A stretch of DNA of 41,329 bases, taken from an uncultured Erysipelotrichaceae bacterium. GTDB lineage: Bacteria > Bacillota_I > Bacilli_A > RFN20 > CAG-826. This document shows, piece after piece, positions 16,238-23,826 of this stretch. A program made the position numbers and the translations under genes. Every line of letters starts with the position of its first letter. The first letter of the stretch is position 1. The notes under the pieces were generated by a model that saw only the letters and a list, made by a program, of their open reading frames with translations, was not told where the DNA came from and ran no database searches. The stretch covers positions 1 to 41,329 of the forward strand of contig CACYCS010000096.1 of NCBI GenBank assembly GCA_902773005.1, in the 5' to 3' direction.

Positions 16238-17281
16238 TTATTCGAGCATGTCTACTCTTTTATGGTGTTTTTCGAATTTCGAAAATTTTTCGCTAAGGAA
16301 AATATCAACACGTCTCAAAACATCTTCCGTTGCCATGTATTTCGCGCCGAAGGCAATGACGTTCGCGTTGTTGTGTTCCCTCGTCTTTTGAGTAACCACA
16401 TCGTCATATCCGATGCCACAACGGACGCCAGGAACTTTATTTGCAGCGATAGAAATGCCTTCGCCAGAAGTGCAAACCACGATGCCGAAATCGGCCTCCC
16501 CTTCCACTACGGCCTTCGCGGCAGCTTTGCCAAACAAAGGATAGTCGCAAGAGGCCAGGGAATCGGTGCCGAAATCCAAAACGTTTATGCCTATATTTTG
16601 TAGATGCTCTTTGATGGCTTCTTTTTGAACAAATCCGCCGTGATCGGACCCAAGCGAAACGGTCATAGAGGCTTCGGAATAGACCTTAGCCATTTCTTCA
16701 AACGAAACTTGTCCCTTTCTCACAAGAGAGATTTTGCCATCTTGGATGCAAGCGATCGTTGACGGAATCGCAGAAGAAGTTTTTCCATCAATGATGACCT
16801 CACATTTACCATCAAAATATGATCTCGCTTCATCGCAAGTCAAAGCAGGTTTTTGTCCCGAGGTATTCGCGGAAGGGACAAGCAAAGGGCACTCGACACG
16901 TTCAATCAAGTCCAAGAGCTCATCGCAATCAGGAACGCGGACTCCGATTGTATCAGACCCCAGGGTGAGCCAAGGGTCCAGACCTTTGCGCGCTTTAAGG
17001 AGCAAGGTGATCTGACCGGGCATAAAGTGCTTCATCACAGCAATGGTTCCAACATCAACTTCGGCATATTGAACCGCTTGCCCGATTGAAGCACACATTA
17101 ATGTAAAAGGTTTTTCAGGCGGTCTCTTCTTCGCTTCCACTAGCTTTTTGAATGCGGATTCGCTATTTGCGATGGCCGCAATACCATATACAGTTTCAGT
17201 TGGAAAACATACAAGTTCCTGATTTTGTAGCGCTGTTACTGCCTTTTTCTTGTCGTTCCAATCAATAATTTGTGTATTCAT
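16238..17281 (-). CDS. Fusion: TsaC/Sua5 threonylcarbamoyl-AMP synthase + RpiB ribose-5-phosphate isomerase
   Basis: A 347-residue protein joining two enzymes. Residues ~1-195 are a YrdC/TsaC domain, which makes threonylcarbamoyl-AMP for the t6A37 tRNA modification. It shows FPTETVYGIAA (26-36), KRPPEKPFTLM, GVRVPDC and LLVPSANTSGQKP. Residues ~206-340 are RpiB, which interconverts ribose-5-P and ribulose-5-P. It shows VSLGSDHGGF (208-217), the catalytic-type Cys270 in VVCTSGEGISIAANKVPG, and REHNNANVIAFGA. The linker is only about ten residues. In B. subtilis the homologues (ywlC, ywlF) are close neighbours, so fusion is plausible. The C-terminal Sua5 domain is absent, replaced by RpiB. The ATG at 17281 follows the prmC stop by two bases; a TTG at 17293 is less likely. 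Confidence 0.93.
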   Translation of the reverse strand: MNTQIIDWNDKKKAVTALQNQELVCFPTETVYGIAAIANSESAFKKLVEAKKRPPEKPFTLMCASIGQAVQYAEVDVGTIAVMKHFMPGQITLLLKARKGLDPWLTLGSDTIGVRVPDCDELLDLIERVECPLLVPSANTSGQKPALTCDEARSYFDGKCEVIIDGKTSSAIPSTIACIQDGKISLVRKGQVSFEEMAKVYSEASMTVSLGSDHGGFVQKEAIKEHLQNIGINVLDFGTDSLASCDYPLFGKAAAKAVVEGEADFGIVVCTSGEGISIAANKVPGVRCGIGYDDVVTQKTREHNNANVIAFGAKYMATEDVLRRVDIFLSEKFSKFEKHHKRVDMLE

Positions 17282-17283
17282 AG

Positions 17284-18129
17284 TTATTTGCAATTAATGA
17301 ATAAAAACCTAGTGAGGCCGTTTAGATCCTCAATAAATTCATACTCATAATCCTCCAAATACTGCCCCATAAGCTTAATTAGATAGTCTTTTAGGTCGTA
17401 TCCGATCTCAAAGCACATCAGCAAACTGCCGCGTTTTACCTTCTTATAGTTCTTGAAGATGTCCTCATATACGTTGTTTTCTTCCTCAAGATACAGGGCT
17501 TCTTTTGGTTCATAGTCTTTCACCGAGTCTTGAACATCTTCTTTATTGAGGATATATGGAGGGTTGCTGACGAGGATGTCGAGGTTCATCTTGGCCTCGA
17601 TATAGGGCTCTAAAGATTTTCCTTTCAAAGTGTTAATGGAAAATCCATATTTCTTGATGTTCTTTCTAGCGATCTCTAGCGCACCATCTGATATGTCGCT
17701 AGCGGTTAGCAGCCAATTCTTAAAGGTTCCCTTGAGTGCAATCGCGATTGCCCCAGAGCCGGTCCCGATGTCTGCGCAAACAAGATAATTGCGAGGATCA
17801 TAGTAGTCCATGATCCGTTCCGTGATGTTTGCAATGAGCTCCTGAGTTTCCATCCTCGGAATCAATACATTGGGGTCGACGTAAAGCTTGTATTCCAAAA
17901 ACTGAGCTTCATTGATGATGTACTCAACAGGCTCGTTCTTAAGGAGTCTATCAAACTGGGCGTTGAATTCGTCGAGCTTGGTCATCTCCTCGTCTTTGTG
18001 GTAAAGCGTGTCGATAGGGAGTTCATAGCCCATATCGTGGGCAATCAGGATTCGCAGGTCGTTTGATAGAACGCCATGCTCTTTTCCTTTCTTAATCGCC
18101 TCGCCGTATACCTCGTAAATCTTAGGCAT
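17284..18129 (-). CDS. prmC: Release factor glutamine methyltransferase PrmC
   Basis: SAM-dependent enzyme that N5-methylates the glutamine of the GGQ motif in RF1 and RF2, improving termination. An N-terminal helical substrate domain is followed by the SAM motif DIGTGSGAIAIAL (120-132) and the signature NPPY at 189-192, which binds the target Gln. At 281 aa it matches the family. The ATG at 18129 has GGAG eight bases upstream and overlaps the end of prfA by 8 nt; the frame continuing to 18171 is inside prfA. The prfA-prmC-tsaC order is typical of Firmicutes. Confidence 0.96.
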   Translation of the reverse strand: MPKIYEVYGEAIKKGKEHGVLSNDLRILIAHDMGYELPIDTLYHKDEEMTKLDEFNAQFDRLLKNEPVEYIINEAQFLEYKLYVDPNVLIPRMETQELIANITERIMDYYDPRNYLVCADIGTGSGAIAIALKGTFKNWLLTASDISDGALEIARKNIKKYGFSINTLKGKSLEPYIEAKMNLDILVSNPPYILNKEDVQDSVKDYEPKEALYLEEENNVYEDIFKNYKKVKRGSLLMCFEIGYDLKDYLIKLMGQYLEDYEYEFIEDLNGLTRFLFINCK

Positions 18130-19213
18130 TGTCAGACTCCTGCTCTTCCAGAAGCTTTTGTTCCTGATCAAAGTGGATCAACGCGGCAATCATCTCATCG
18201 AGATCGCCTTCCATGATTCTGTCGAGTTTGTTCACGTTGAAGCCCACGCGATGGTCCGTAACGCGATTCTGAGGATAGTTATAGGTCCTTATCTTTTCTG
18301 ACCTTTCACCCGTGCCGACCTTCAGTTTTCTTTCGCTTGCGCGCTTCGAGTCTTCTTGCTCTTGGAAGTAGGCCAAAACCTTGGCACGTATCATCTGCAT
18401 TGCGATTTCTTTGTTCTGCAACTGCGCCTTCTCAGTTTGGCATGCGACGACCAATCCAGTGGGGATATGCGTGATTCTGACCGCGGATTCCGTCTTATTG
18501 ACGTTCTGTCCGCCGGCACCTTGAGAATGGTACGTATCGATTCGGAGGTCATTCGGATTGATGTGAACATCGACCTCTTCTGCCTCGGGCATGACTAGAA
18601 CCGTCGCGGTAGACGTATGGATTCTTCCACTAGCCTCAGTCTTTGGGACCCTTTGAACGCGATGCGCGCCCGATTCAAACTTCAATTTCGAATACACGGA
18701 GTCGCCCTTTATCATAAATGAAACGGAAGAATAGCCTCCCGCCGCACCAAGAGAAGCATCCAGCAATTTGATCTTCCAGCCTTGGCGTTCCGCGTATTTG
18801 GTGTACATCCTGAGCAGATCCCCAGCGAAGATGTTGGCTTCGTCTCCACCGACTGCGCCGCGAATCTCAACGATGATGTTCTTGTCGTCATTCGGATCTT
18901 TGGGTAAAAGAAGCGTCTTTAGGCTTTGCACAAGCTCTTCCATTCTCTTTTGCGCGCTTTTCCTACTCTCTTTGGCGAGTTCAGCCATTTCGGGATCGCC
19001 CATATTTTCAATTTCGAAGGATTCCGCCACCTCTTGCTCGCACTTCAGATACTCTTCATAAGCTTTGGTCGGAGCCTCAAGATTGGCTTTCTCCTTGCTC
19101 ATCTTCATGAAGCGATTGAGATCGGCGGCTACATCGTCATGAGACAGTTCCTCTTCCAATTGGTAATAGCGTTCTTTGCTAGCCTGCAAACGCTTTTTCA
19201 TACTGTCATCCAT
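18122..19213 (-). CDS. prfA: Peptide chain release factor 1 (RF1)
   Basis: Class I release factor for UAA and UAG. The stop-recognition loop contains PKTEASGRIHTS (the PxT-type motif as PKT), and the catalytic loop is QGAGGQNVNKTESAV. The length of 363 aa is as expected. The ATG at 19213 has AGG upstream at suitable spacing. It is the first gene of the prfA-prmC-tsaC/rpiB operon, driven by an extended -10 promoter at 19238-19246 and divergent from dnaX. Confidence 0.97.
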   Translation of the reverse strand: MDDSMKKRLQASKERYYQLEEELSHDDVAADLNRFMKMSKEKANLEAPTKAYEEYLKCEQEVAESFEIENMGDPEMAELAKESRKSAQKRMEELVQSLKTLLLPKDPNDDKNIIVEIRGAVGGDEANIFAGDLLRMYTKYAERQGWKIKLLDASLGAAGGYSSVSFMIKGDSVYSKLKFESGAHRVQRVPKTEASGRIHTSTATVLVMPEAEEVDVHINPNDLRIDTYHSQGAGGQNVNKTESAVRITHIPTGLVVACQTEKAQLQNKEIAMQMIRAKVLAYFQEQEDSKRASERKLKVGTGERSEKIRTYNYPQNRVTDHRVGFNVNKLDRIMEGDLDEMIAALIHFDQEQKLLEEQESDNA

Positions 19214-19237
19214 AATTTAACCTGCCTATTCGGCGGA

Positions 19238-19266
19238 ATTATACCATGAGAGTCCAATACCTTAAA
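19238..19266 (-). promoter_or_regulatory. prfA operon promoter, extended -10
   Basis: TGGTATAAT on the minus strand (19246-19238) is a perfect extended -10. A weak -35 TTTAAG lies 17 nt upstream (19266-19261). Transcription would begin about 18 nt before the prfA ATG, leaving room for the AGG ribosome binding site. Confidence 0.65.
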
Positions 19267-19313
19267 CATCGCCTAATCTTTGATTAGCCCTATGAACCGA
19301 GGGGCTCGAAATG

Positions 19314-19319
19314 TATAAT
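19314..19319 (+). promoter_or_regulatory. Candidate -10 of the dnaX operon
   Basis: A perfect TATAAT lies 15 nt before the dnaX ATG, which would give a leader of only about 9 nt. No good -35 is present. A 6-bp inverted repeat CTAATC-TTT-GATTAG (19273-19287) lies upstream. Confidence 0.4.
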
Positions 19320-19334
19320 ACCCCGTAGAAGTTT

Positions 19335-21320
19335 ATGGCCTACAAAGCACTCTATAACAAATACCGTCCGACTACCTTTGAAGAGGTTGCCGGCCAAAAA
19401 GCGATCGTCAGGACTCTCAAAAACGCGATCAACAACAACAAACTGGCCCACGCCTATCTTTTCTGCGGCCCTCGCGGAACAGGAAAAACGACGATGGCTA
19501 GGCTTATTGCAAAAGCTCTTAACTGCGAGGAAGGGGTTGGCCACCAATGCAACCAATGCTCCAATTGCCTTGCTTTGAATAATGGCTCGCATCCAGACGT
19601 CATCGAAATCGACGCCGCCTCCAATAATGGCGTCGACCAGGTTAGGGACCTAATCGATAAGGTCCGTTACTCCCCATTGAAGGGCAGGATGAAGGTCTAC
19701 ATCATCGACGAAGTCCACATGATGTCCACCGGCGCATTCAACGCCTTGCTCAAAACCTTGGAAGAACCACCTGAGCACGTTATCTTCATCTTGGCCACAA
19801 CTGAGCCCCACAAGGTCCTTCCCACCATTTTGTCCCGCTGCCAGCGCTACGATTTCGGGAAGATTGATGACTCCGATCTCCGCGAAAAGCTCATTTGGGT
19901 TCTTAACAAGGAAGGCGTTTCCTATGAAGACGACGCGGTCGACGAAATCGTTGGCCTAGCCGACGGAGGAATGCGCGACTCCTTATCGATTCTCGACCAG
20001 GCCTTAGCCTATGGAGGAGATGCGCTTAAGCATGATGATGTCCTCCAGGTCTTTGGCTTAACCTCCACGAAAGAGAAAATCGCCCTATTAAAGCTAGTCG
20101 CTTCAGGCAACGTTTCTAGCGTTTTAGGCAAACTTCAGGAGTTCCTCGATGCCGGCATCGACATCAAGCGTCTATGCGCAAGCCTATTGGATGTCTTGAA
20201 AGACCTCCTTATTTATAAGAAAACGAGATCCGCAACCTTGCTCACCGTAACTAGGGAAAACGAGATTCAAGATCTTGGGCGTTGCATCAACGTCAAATTC
20301 GCAAACGACATGATCGATGTGCTTCTAAAGACCCAAATCGATTTCAAGTCGGTGTCCAACATCAGGTCGCTATTCGAATTGGCCCTCCTCCAGCTCACTT
20401 CCATGAGTGGCAATGAACCCGCCGCAATCGAGGAGCCTATACAGCAGCCGAGGCAGGTGCAGGAAGAGGTTAAGGCTGTTCACCAAGCGATACAGCAGCC
20501 AAAAAAGCCTGCAGTTTTTGATGAAAAACCTGCAGAAACGCATAATATTGGTGCACAACCTAATCCTACTCCCGCGCCGCAACCCGCGCCTCTAGCCAAG
20601 ACGCAGCCCGCGCCGGAGACCGCGACATACGATCCTAGTAGCGGCGTGCCATACCTAGGCGAGGTCGCCCCTTCGTTCTTGTTCGACCAAGAGGAAGAAG
20701 AAAAACCAAAGCCCGCCAAAGAGGCAGCCGAGGTATCCCGAGTCGAACAACAGCCGAGGCACGTTCCTGAAGTCGAACCGCTTCCTGCGAAGAAGGAACC
20801 TCCGAAGATTCAGGAAGCACCTGCTCCAAAGCCGATTCCCGAAGCCACCTATACCGCACCGTTTGACGTGAGTTCAATCCGTCATCGCACACTCACTTCC
20901 GATGGCGAACTCCAAACAATCTCTGATCAGACAGTCGTGAATCTCATGGTGCTTGGAGCAAAGCACAAGCAAGAAAGGCAAGACCTATTCACTAAGTGGC
21001 CCGCGTTTGCCGAGATGAAGCTCGATGCGGAAATCGGGGAAGTCGCTTCTCTACTAGCGGAAGGAAAGCCCTTCTGCTTGACCGAAGAAGCGTTACTAGT
21101 GAATTACAACTTCACGAAGAAACGCGACATCGCCAATTACAAAGAAAACCAAGCTGCCCTCGCCGATATGATTGAGGCGTTGCTTGGAAGAAGGGTATTC
21201 GTATATGCCCTTGACCGGCAGGATTCCAACCGCTGCCAGTCCCTCTACTTCAGCTTAAAGCAGATCGGAAAGCTGCCCGCGGCCGAAGAAATCACATTAG
21301 ATATTCCAAAAGGAGAATAA
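19335..21320 (+). CDS. dnaX: DNA polymerase III subunit tau/gamma
   Basis: ATPase subunit of the clamp loader that opens and places the sliding clamp. The AAA+ module shows Walker A GPRGTGKT (45-52), zinc cysteines C64, C72, C75 and C78, Walker B DEVH (125-128) and the sensor/arginine-finger motif SRC (167-169). Domain III ends near residue 360. A Pro/Gln/Glu-rich linker (about 365-515) then leads to the tau-specific C-terminal domain. In the linker the heptamer A AAA AAG at 20501-20507 with a hairpin directly after is a likely -1 frameshift site, which would give a gamma-like product of about 395 residues. It is first in an operon with ybaB, recR, tmk, holB, ricT and rsmI, the standard Firmicutes order. 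Confidence 0.97.
   Translation: MAYKALYNKYRPTTFEEVAGQKAIVRTLKNAINNNKLAHAYLFCGPRGTGKTTMARLIAKALNCEEGVGHQCNQCSNCLALNNGSHPDVIEIDAASNNGVDQVRDLIDKVRYSPLKGRMKVYIIDEVHMMSTGAFNALLKTLEEPPEHVIFILATTEPHKVLPTILSRCQRYDFGKIDDSDLREKLIWVLNKEGVSYEDDAVDEIVGLADGGMRDSLSILDQALAYGGDALKHDDVLQVFGLTSTKEKIALLKLVASGNVSSVLGKLQEFLDAGIDIKRLCASLLDVLKDLLIYKKTRSATLLTVTRENEIQDLGRCINVKFANDMIDVLLKTQIDFKSVSNIRSLFELALLQLTSMSGNEPAAIEEPIQQPRQVQEEVKAVHQAIQQPKKPAVFDEKPAETHNIGAQPNPTPAPQPAPLAKTQPAPETATYDPSSGVPYLGEVAPSFLFDQEEEEKPKPAKEAAEVSRVEQQPRHVPEVEPLPAKKEPPKIQEAPAPKPIPEATYTAPFDVSSIRHRTLTSDGELQTISDQTVVNLMVLGAKHKQERQDLFTKWPAFAEMKLDAEIGEVASLLAEGKPFCLTEEALLVNYNFTKKRDIANYKENQAALADMIEALLGRRVFVYALDRQDSNRCQSLYFSLKQIGKLPAAEEITLDIPKGE
20501..20535 (+). 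promoter_or_regulatory. Candidate programmed -1 frameshift signal in dnaX
   Basis: The slippery heptamer A AAA AAG (20501-20507) is in the correct phase (codons AAA 20502-20504, AAG 20505-20507). One base later a hairpin begins: CTGCAGTTTTT (20509-20519), loop GATG, then AAAAA-C-CTGCAG (20524-20535), 11 bp with one bulged C. After a -1 slip the codons read GCC TGC AGT TTT TGA, so translation stops at 20519-20521 and a 395-residue protein results. Transcriptional slippage on the A6 run would be an alternative mechanism. Confidence 0.6.
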
Positions 21321-21322
21321 CC

Positions 21323-21622
21323 ATGAACCAAATGCAGCAAATGCTCATGCGCGCTCAGAAGATTCAGCGCGAAATGAAGAAGGCCCACGATGAGCTCGAC
21401 GTCAAGGAATTCGCCGTTTCGAAAAACGGAATGGTGGAGCTTGTGATGCTTGGCAATCGCACCATCAAGTCCCTCAAAATCGAACCCGATGCCCTCGATC
21501 CCGAAAACGTCGAGATGCTTCAGGACACCATCATCCTCGCCATCAACGAGGCGAATGAGGCGATCACCGCGGCCAACGACGAAATCGAAGAGAAAATCAC
21601 CGGGCAGACCGGAATGTTCTAA
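21323..21622 (+). CDS. YbaB/EbfC-family nucleoid-associated protein
   Basis: Small DNA-binding protein of 99 residues that forms a tweezer-like dimer and coats DNA. The N-terminal helix is MQQMLMRAQKIQREMKKAHDEL, the central beta segment contains KNGMVELVMLGNRTIKSLKIEP, and a C-terminal helix follows (ILAINEANEAITAANDEIEEK). Lengths and pattern fit the family. AAAGGAGA precedes the start, two bases after the dnaX stop. The dnaX-ybaB-recR order is almost universal in bacteria. Confidence 0.93.
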   Translation: MNQMQQMLMRAQKIQREMKKAHDELDVKEFAVSKNGMVELVMLGNRTIKSLKIEPDALDPENVEMLQDTIILAINEANEAITAANDEIEEKITGQTGMF

Positions 21623-21624
21623 TC

Positions 21625-22221
21625 ATGAAAGAACTTCCAAGCTACATAGCCTTGGTAGATTCTTTCTCTAAACTGCCTGGGATCGGTGCCAAAACCGCAG
21701 AGCGAATGGCTTACGCGGTTTTGGAAATGCGCGAGGACGATGCCTTAGGCTTTGCAGACGCCATCAAAGATTGCAGAACCAATATCCATAAATGCCCTAA
21801 ATGCGGTCTATATGCCGAGAACGGGCATTGCGAGGTCTGCGACGATAGCGCGAGGGACCATTCGACGATGATCGTCGTTTCCTTCCCGAAAGATGCGTTG
21901 GCGTTTGAGAAGCTCAACGATTTTCATGGGATCTACCATGTTCTCGGCGGCGTCATTTCGCCTTCAAAAGGCTTTGGGGCGGAATCGCTTAGCATCGATT
22001 CGCTTTTCCGCCGCATCGAAGAAGAAGGCGTGAAAGAGGTCGTTATCGCGACTAACCCCAATCTAGAAGGCGAAACGACCGCGTTATATTTAGCTAGGCT
22101 TCTAAGCGACAAAGGCGTAAGCGTGTCGCGACTTGCCTATGGGCTTCCCATGGGAGCCTCACTTGATTACGCCGACTCGCTTACGTTATCCAAAGCGTTG
22201 GAAGGAAGGAAAAAACTATGA
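21625..22221 (+). CDS. recR: Recombination mediator RecR
   Basis: Works with RecO (and RecF) to load RecA on single-stranded DNA at gaps. The N-terminal helix-hairpin-helix (SKLPGIGAKTAERMA) is followed by a zinc site C57, C60, C69, C72 and then a TOPRIM domain (TMIVVSFPKDALAFEKL). A Walker-like C-terminal region with ATNPNLEGETTALYLARLL follows. At 198 aa it has the usual length. It starts two bases after ybaB and its stop overlaps the tmk start (ATGA). Confidence 0.97.
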   Translation: MKELPSYIALVDSFSKLPGIGAKTAERMAYAVLEMREDDALGFADAIKDCRTNIHKCPKCGLYAENGHCEVCDDSARDHSTMIVVSFPKDALAFEKLNDFHGIYHVLGGVISPSKGFGAESLSIDSLFRRIEEEGVKEVVIATNPNLEGETTALYLARLLSDKGVSVSRLAYGLPMGASLDYADSLTLSKALEGRKKL

Positions 22222-22844
22222 GCCTTTTCATCACATTCGAAGGCGGAGAAGGATCCGGAAAATCCACCGCGTTAAAGAAAATTAACGAACTGCTTATCGA
22301 AAAAGGCTATCAAACCGTCCTGACGAGAGAGCCTGGCGGAACCCCGATTTCCGAGGAGATCCGAAACGTCATCCTCGACAAGAAGAACACCGACATGGAT
22401 CGCCTTACTGAGGCGCTTCTATATGCCGCAAGCCGCAGGCAGCACCTCGTTCAGAAGGTTTGGCCTGCGTTAAAAGAAGGGAAGATCGTTTTGTGCGACC
22501 GCTATCTCGACTCCTCTTTGGCCTATCAAGGCGGAGCCAGGGGCATCGGCATCGACAAAGTGCTCGATATCAATATGTTCGCAACAGAGGGAACCTTCCC
22601 GGACATGACGTTGCTATTCGATATTAAGCCTGAGATTGGACTAGCCCGCATCGCCGCCAATGCCGGCAGAGAGGTAAACCGCCTCGACCTCGAGAAGATG
22701 TCCTTCCACGAAGGGGTTAGGAAAACCTTCCTCGAACTCGCGGAGCGCTATCCCGAACGCTACGTCGTGATCGACGCGAGCAAATCCCCGGAAGAAGTCC
22801 TTCATGATGCGATGGACGCAATCTTAGCGAAACTAGGAAAATAA
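22218..22844 (+). CDS. tmk: Thymidylate kinase
   Basis: Phosphorylates dTMP to dTDP for DNA synthesis. P-loop GGEGSGKS spans residues 9-16, the DR(Y) motif is in VLCDRYLDSSLAYQGGARG, and the TREPGGTPISEEIR stretch binds the substrate. The LID region (ARIAANAGREVNRLD) is of the bacterial type. The length of 208 aa is normal. GGAAGGAAGGA precedes the ATG, which overlaps the recR stop. It is immediately followed by holB. Confidence 0.97.
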   Translation: MSLFITFEGGEGSGKSTALKKINELLIEKGYQTVLTREPGGTPISEEIRNVILDKKNTDMDRLTEALLYAASRRQHLVQKVWPALKEGKIVLCDRYLDSSLAYQGGARGIGIDKVLDINMFATEGTFPDMTLLFDIKPEIGLARIAANAGREVNRLDLEKMSFHEGVRKTFLELAERYPERYVVIDASKSPEEVLHDAMDAILAKLGK

Positions 22845-23822
22845 ATGGAAGTAAGACCTTATTTGGAGAAGCATCAACCGCTTGTTTGGCGGACTTTTAC
22901 AAATGCCTTAAAATCCAAAAAGGTTGGACACGCGTATCTACTTTTGGGCGAAGCGGGCATTCCATTAAAGCAAGTCGCGGTGTTCCTCGCGAAGTCTTTG
23001 CTTTGCGATCACCCGAACCCATTGGCCTGCGAATCCTGCGTCACCTGCCGCAGGATCGAAAAGGAAGAATACCCTGACTATTTCTTCTTCGATGGAGCGG
23101 AGTCATCCATCAAAAAAGATGACGTCACCACCGTGACGGCAATGTTCAGTCAAAGCGCGTTGGAGGAAAAAGGCATCATGGTCTACGTGATCAACGAGGT
23201 TGAGAACATGACTCCCGATGCTGCGAACTCCTTGCTCAAATTCCTCGAAGAGCCGACAGAAGGCACCTACGCCATCCTCACAAGCAAAAACGAAGCCAAA
23301 GTGCTTCCAACCATCATCTCAAGATGCGAAACCGTGCGAATGCTGCTCGCGCCTCGAGCGCAGGTAATCCAAGACGCGATTGCCTGCGGCGCACCCCAAG
23401 AAGACGCGGAGATGCTTTCGTATTTCTATAACTCTGGCGAACTGGTCGCCGAAGAGGCCGCATCGGAAAGCTATCAGGATGCAAAATCCGTTTTCGCGCC
23501 CTTTCTCGAAGCCCTTGCCGACAACCCTGGAATTGCGCGCTACACCATCCAAAAAGATGTCACGCCTGCCCTAAATGGCAAACCAGCGCTTCGATTCTTC
23601 TTCGATATGCTGACCCTCGTGTTCCAAGATGTCGTGGCAAAGAAAACGGGATCGCCCATTTCGCTCTCCGCCTATGATAGAATAATCGGCGACTTGGCAG
23701 AGAACCTGCCGCATGTCGAATCATCTCTTCTCTCCGTGATGACGCTTCGCGGGGAGATAGAAACGAATATCAACGGAGGGCTATTGCTCTCCCATTTGGT
23801 GAGCGTCATCACGAAGGAGTAA
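22845..23822 (+). CDS. holB: DNA polymerase III delta' subunit
   Basis: Non-catalytic AAA+ wedge of the clamp loader, partner of DnaX. As expected for delta', the P-loop is degenerate (LLLGEAGIPLKQ, 32-43, no GKT), while the zinc cysteines C54, C62, C65 and C68 and the SRC motif (SRCETVRM) are kept. The sequence NSLLKFLEEPTEGTYAIL is characteristic of the DnaX/HolB family. It has 325 aa. The start is one base after the tmk stop, with AGGAAA upstream. Confidence 0.95.
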   Translation: MEVRPYLEKHQPLVWRTFTNALKSKKVGHAYLLLGEAGIPLKQVAVFLAKSLLCDHPNPLACESCVTCRRIEKEEYPDYFFFDGAESSIKKDDVTTVTAMFSQSALEEKGIMVYVINEVENMTPDAANSLLKFLEEPTEGTYAILTSKNEAKVLPTIISRCETVRMLLAPRAQVIQDAIACGAPQEDAEMLSYFYNSGELVAEEAASESYQDAKSVFAPFLEALADNPGIARYTIQKDVTPALNGKPALRFFFDMLTLVFQDVVAKKTGSPISLSAYDRIIGDLAENLPHVESSLLSVMTLRGEIETNINGGLLLSHLVSVITKE

Positions 23823-23826
23823 GTCC

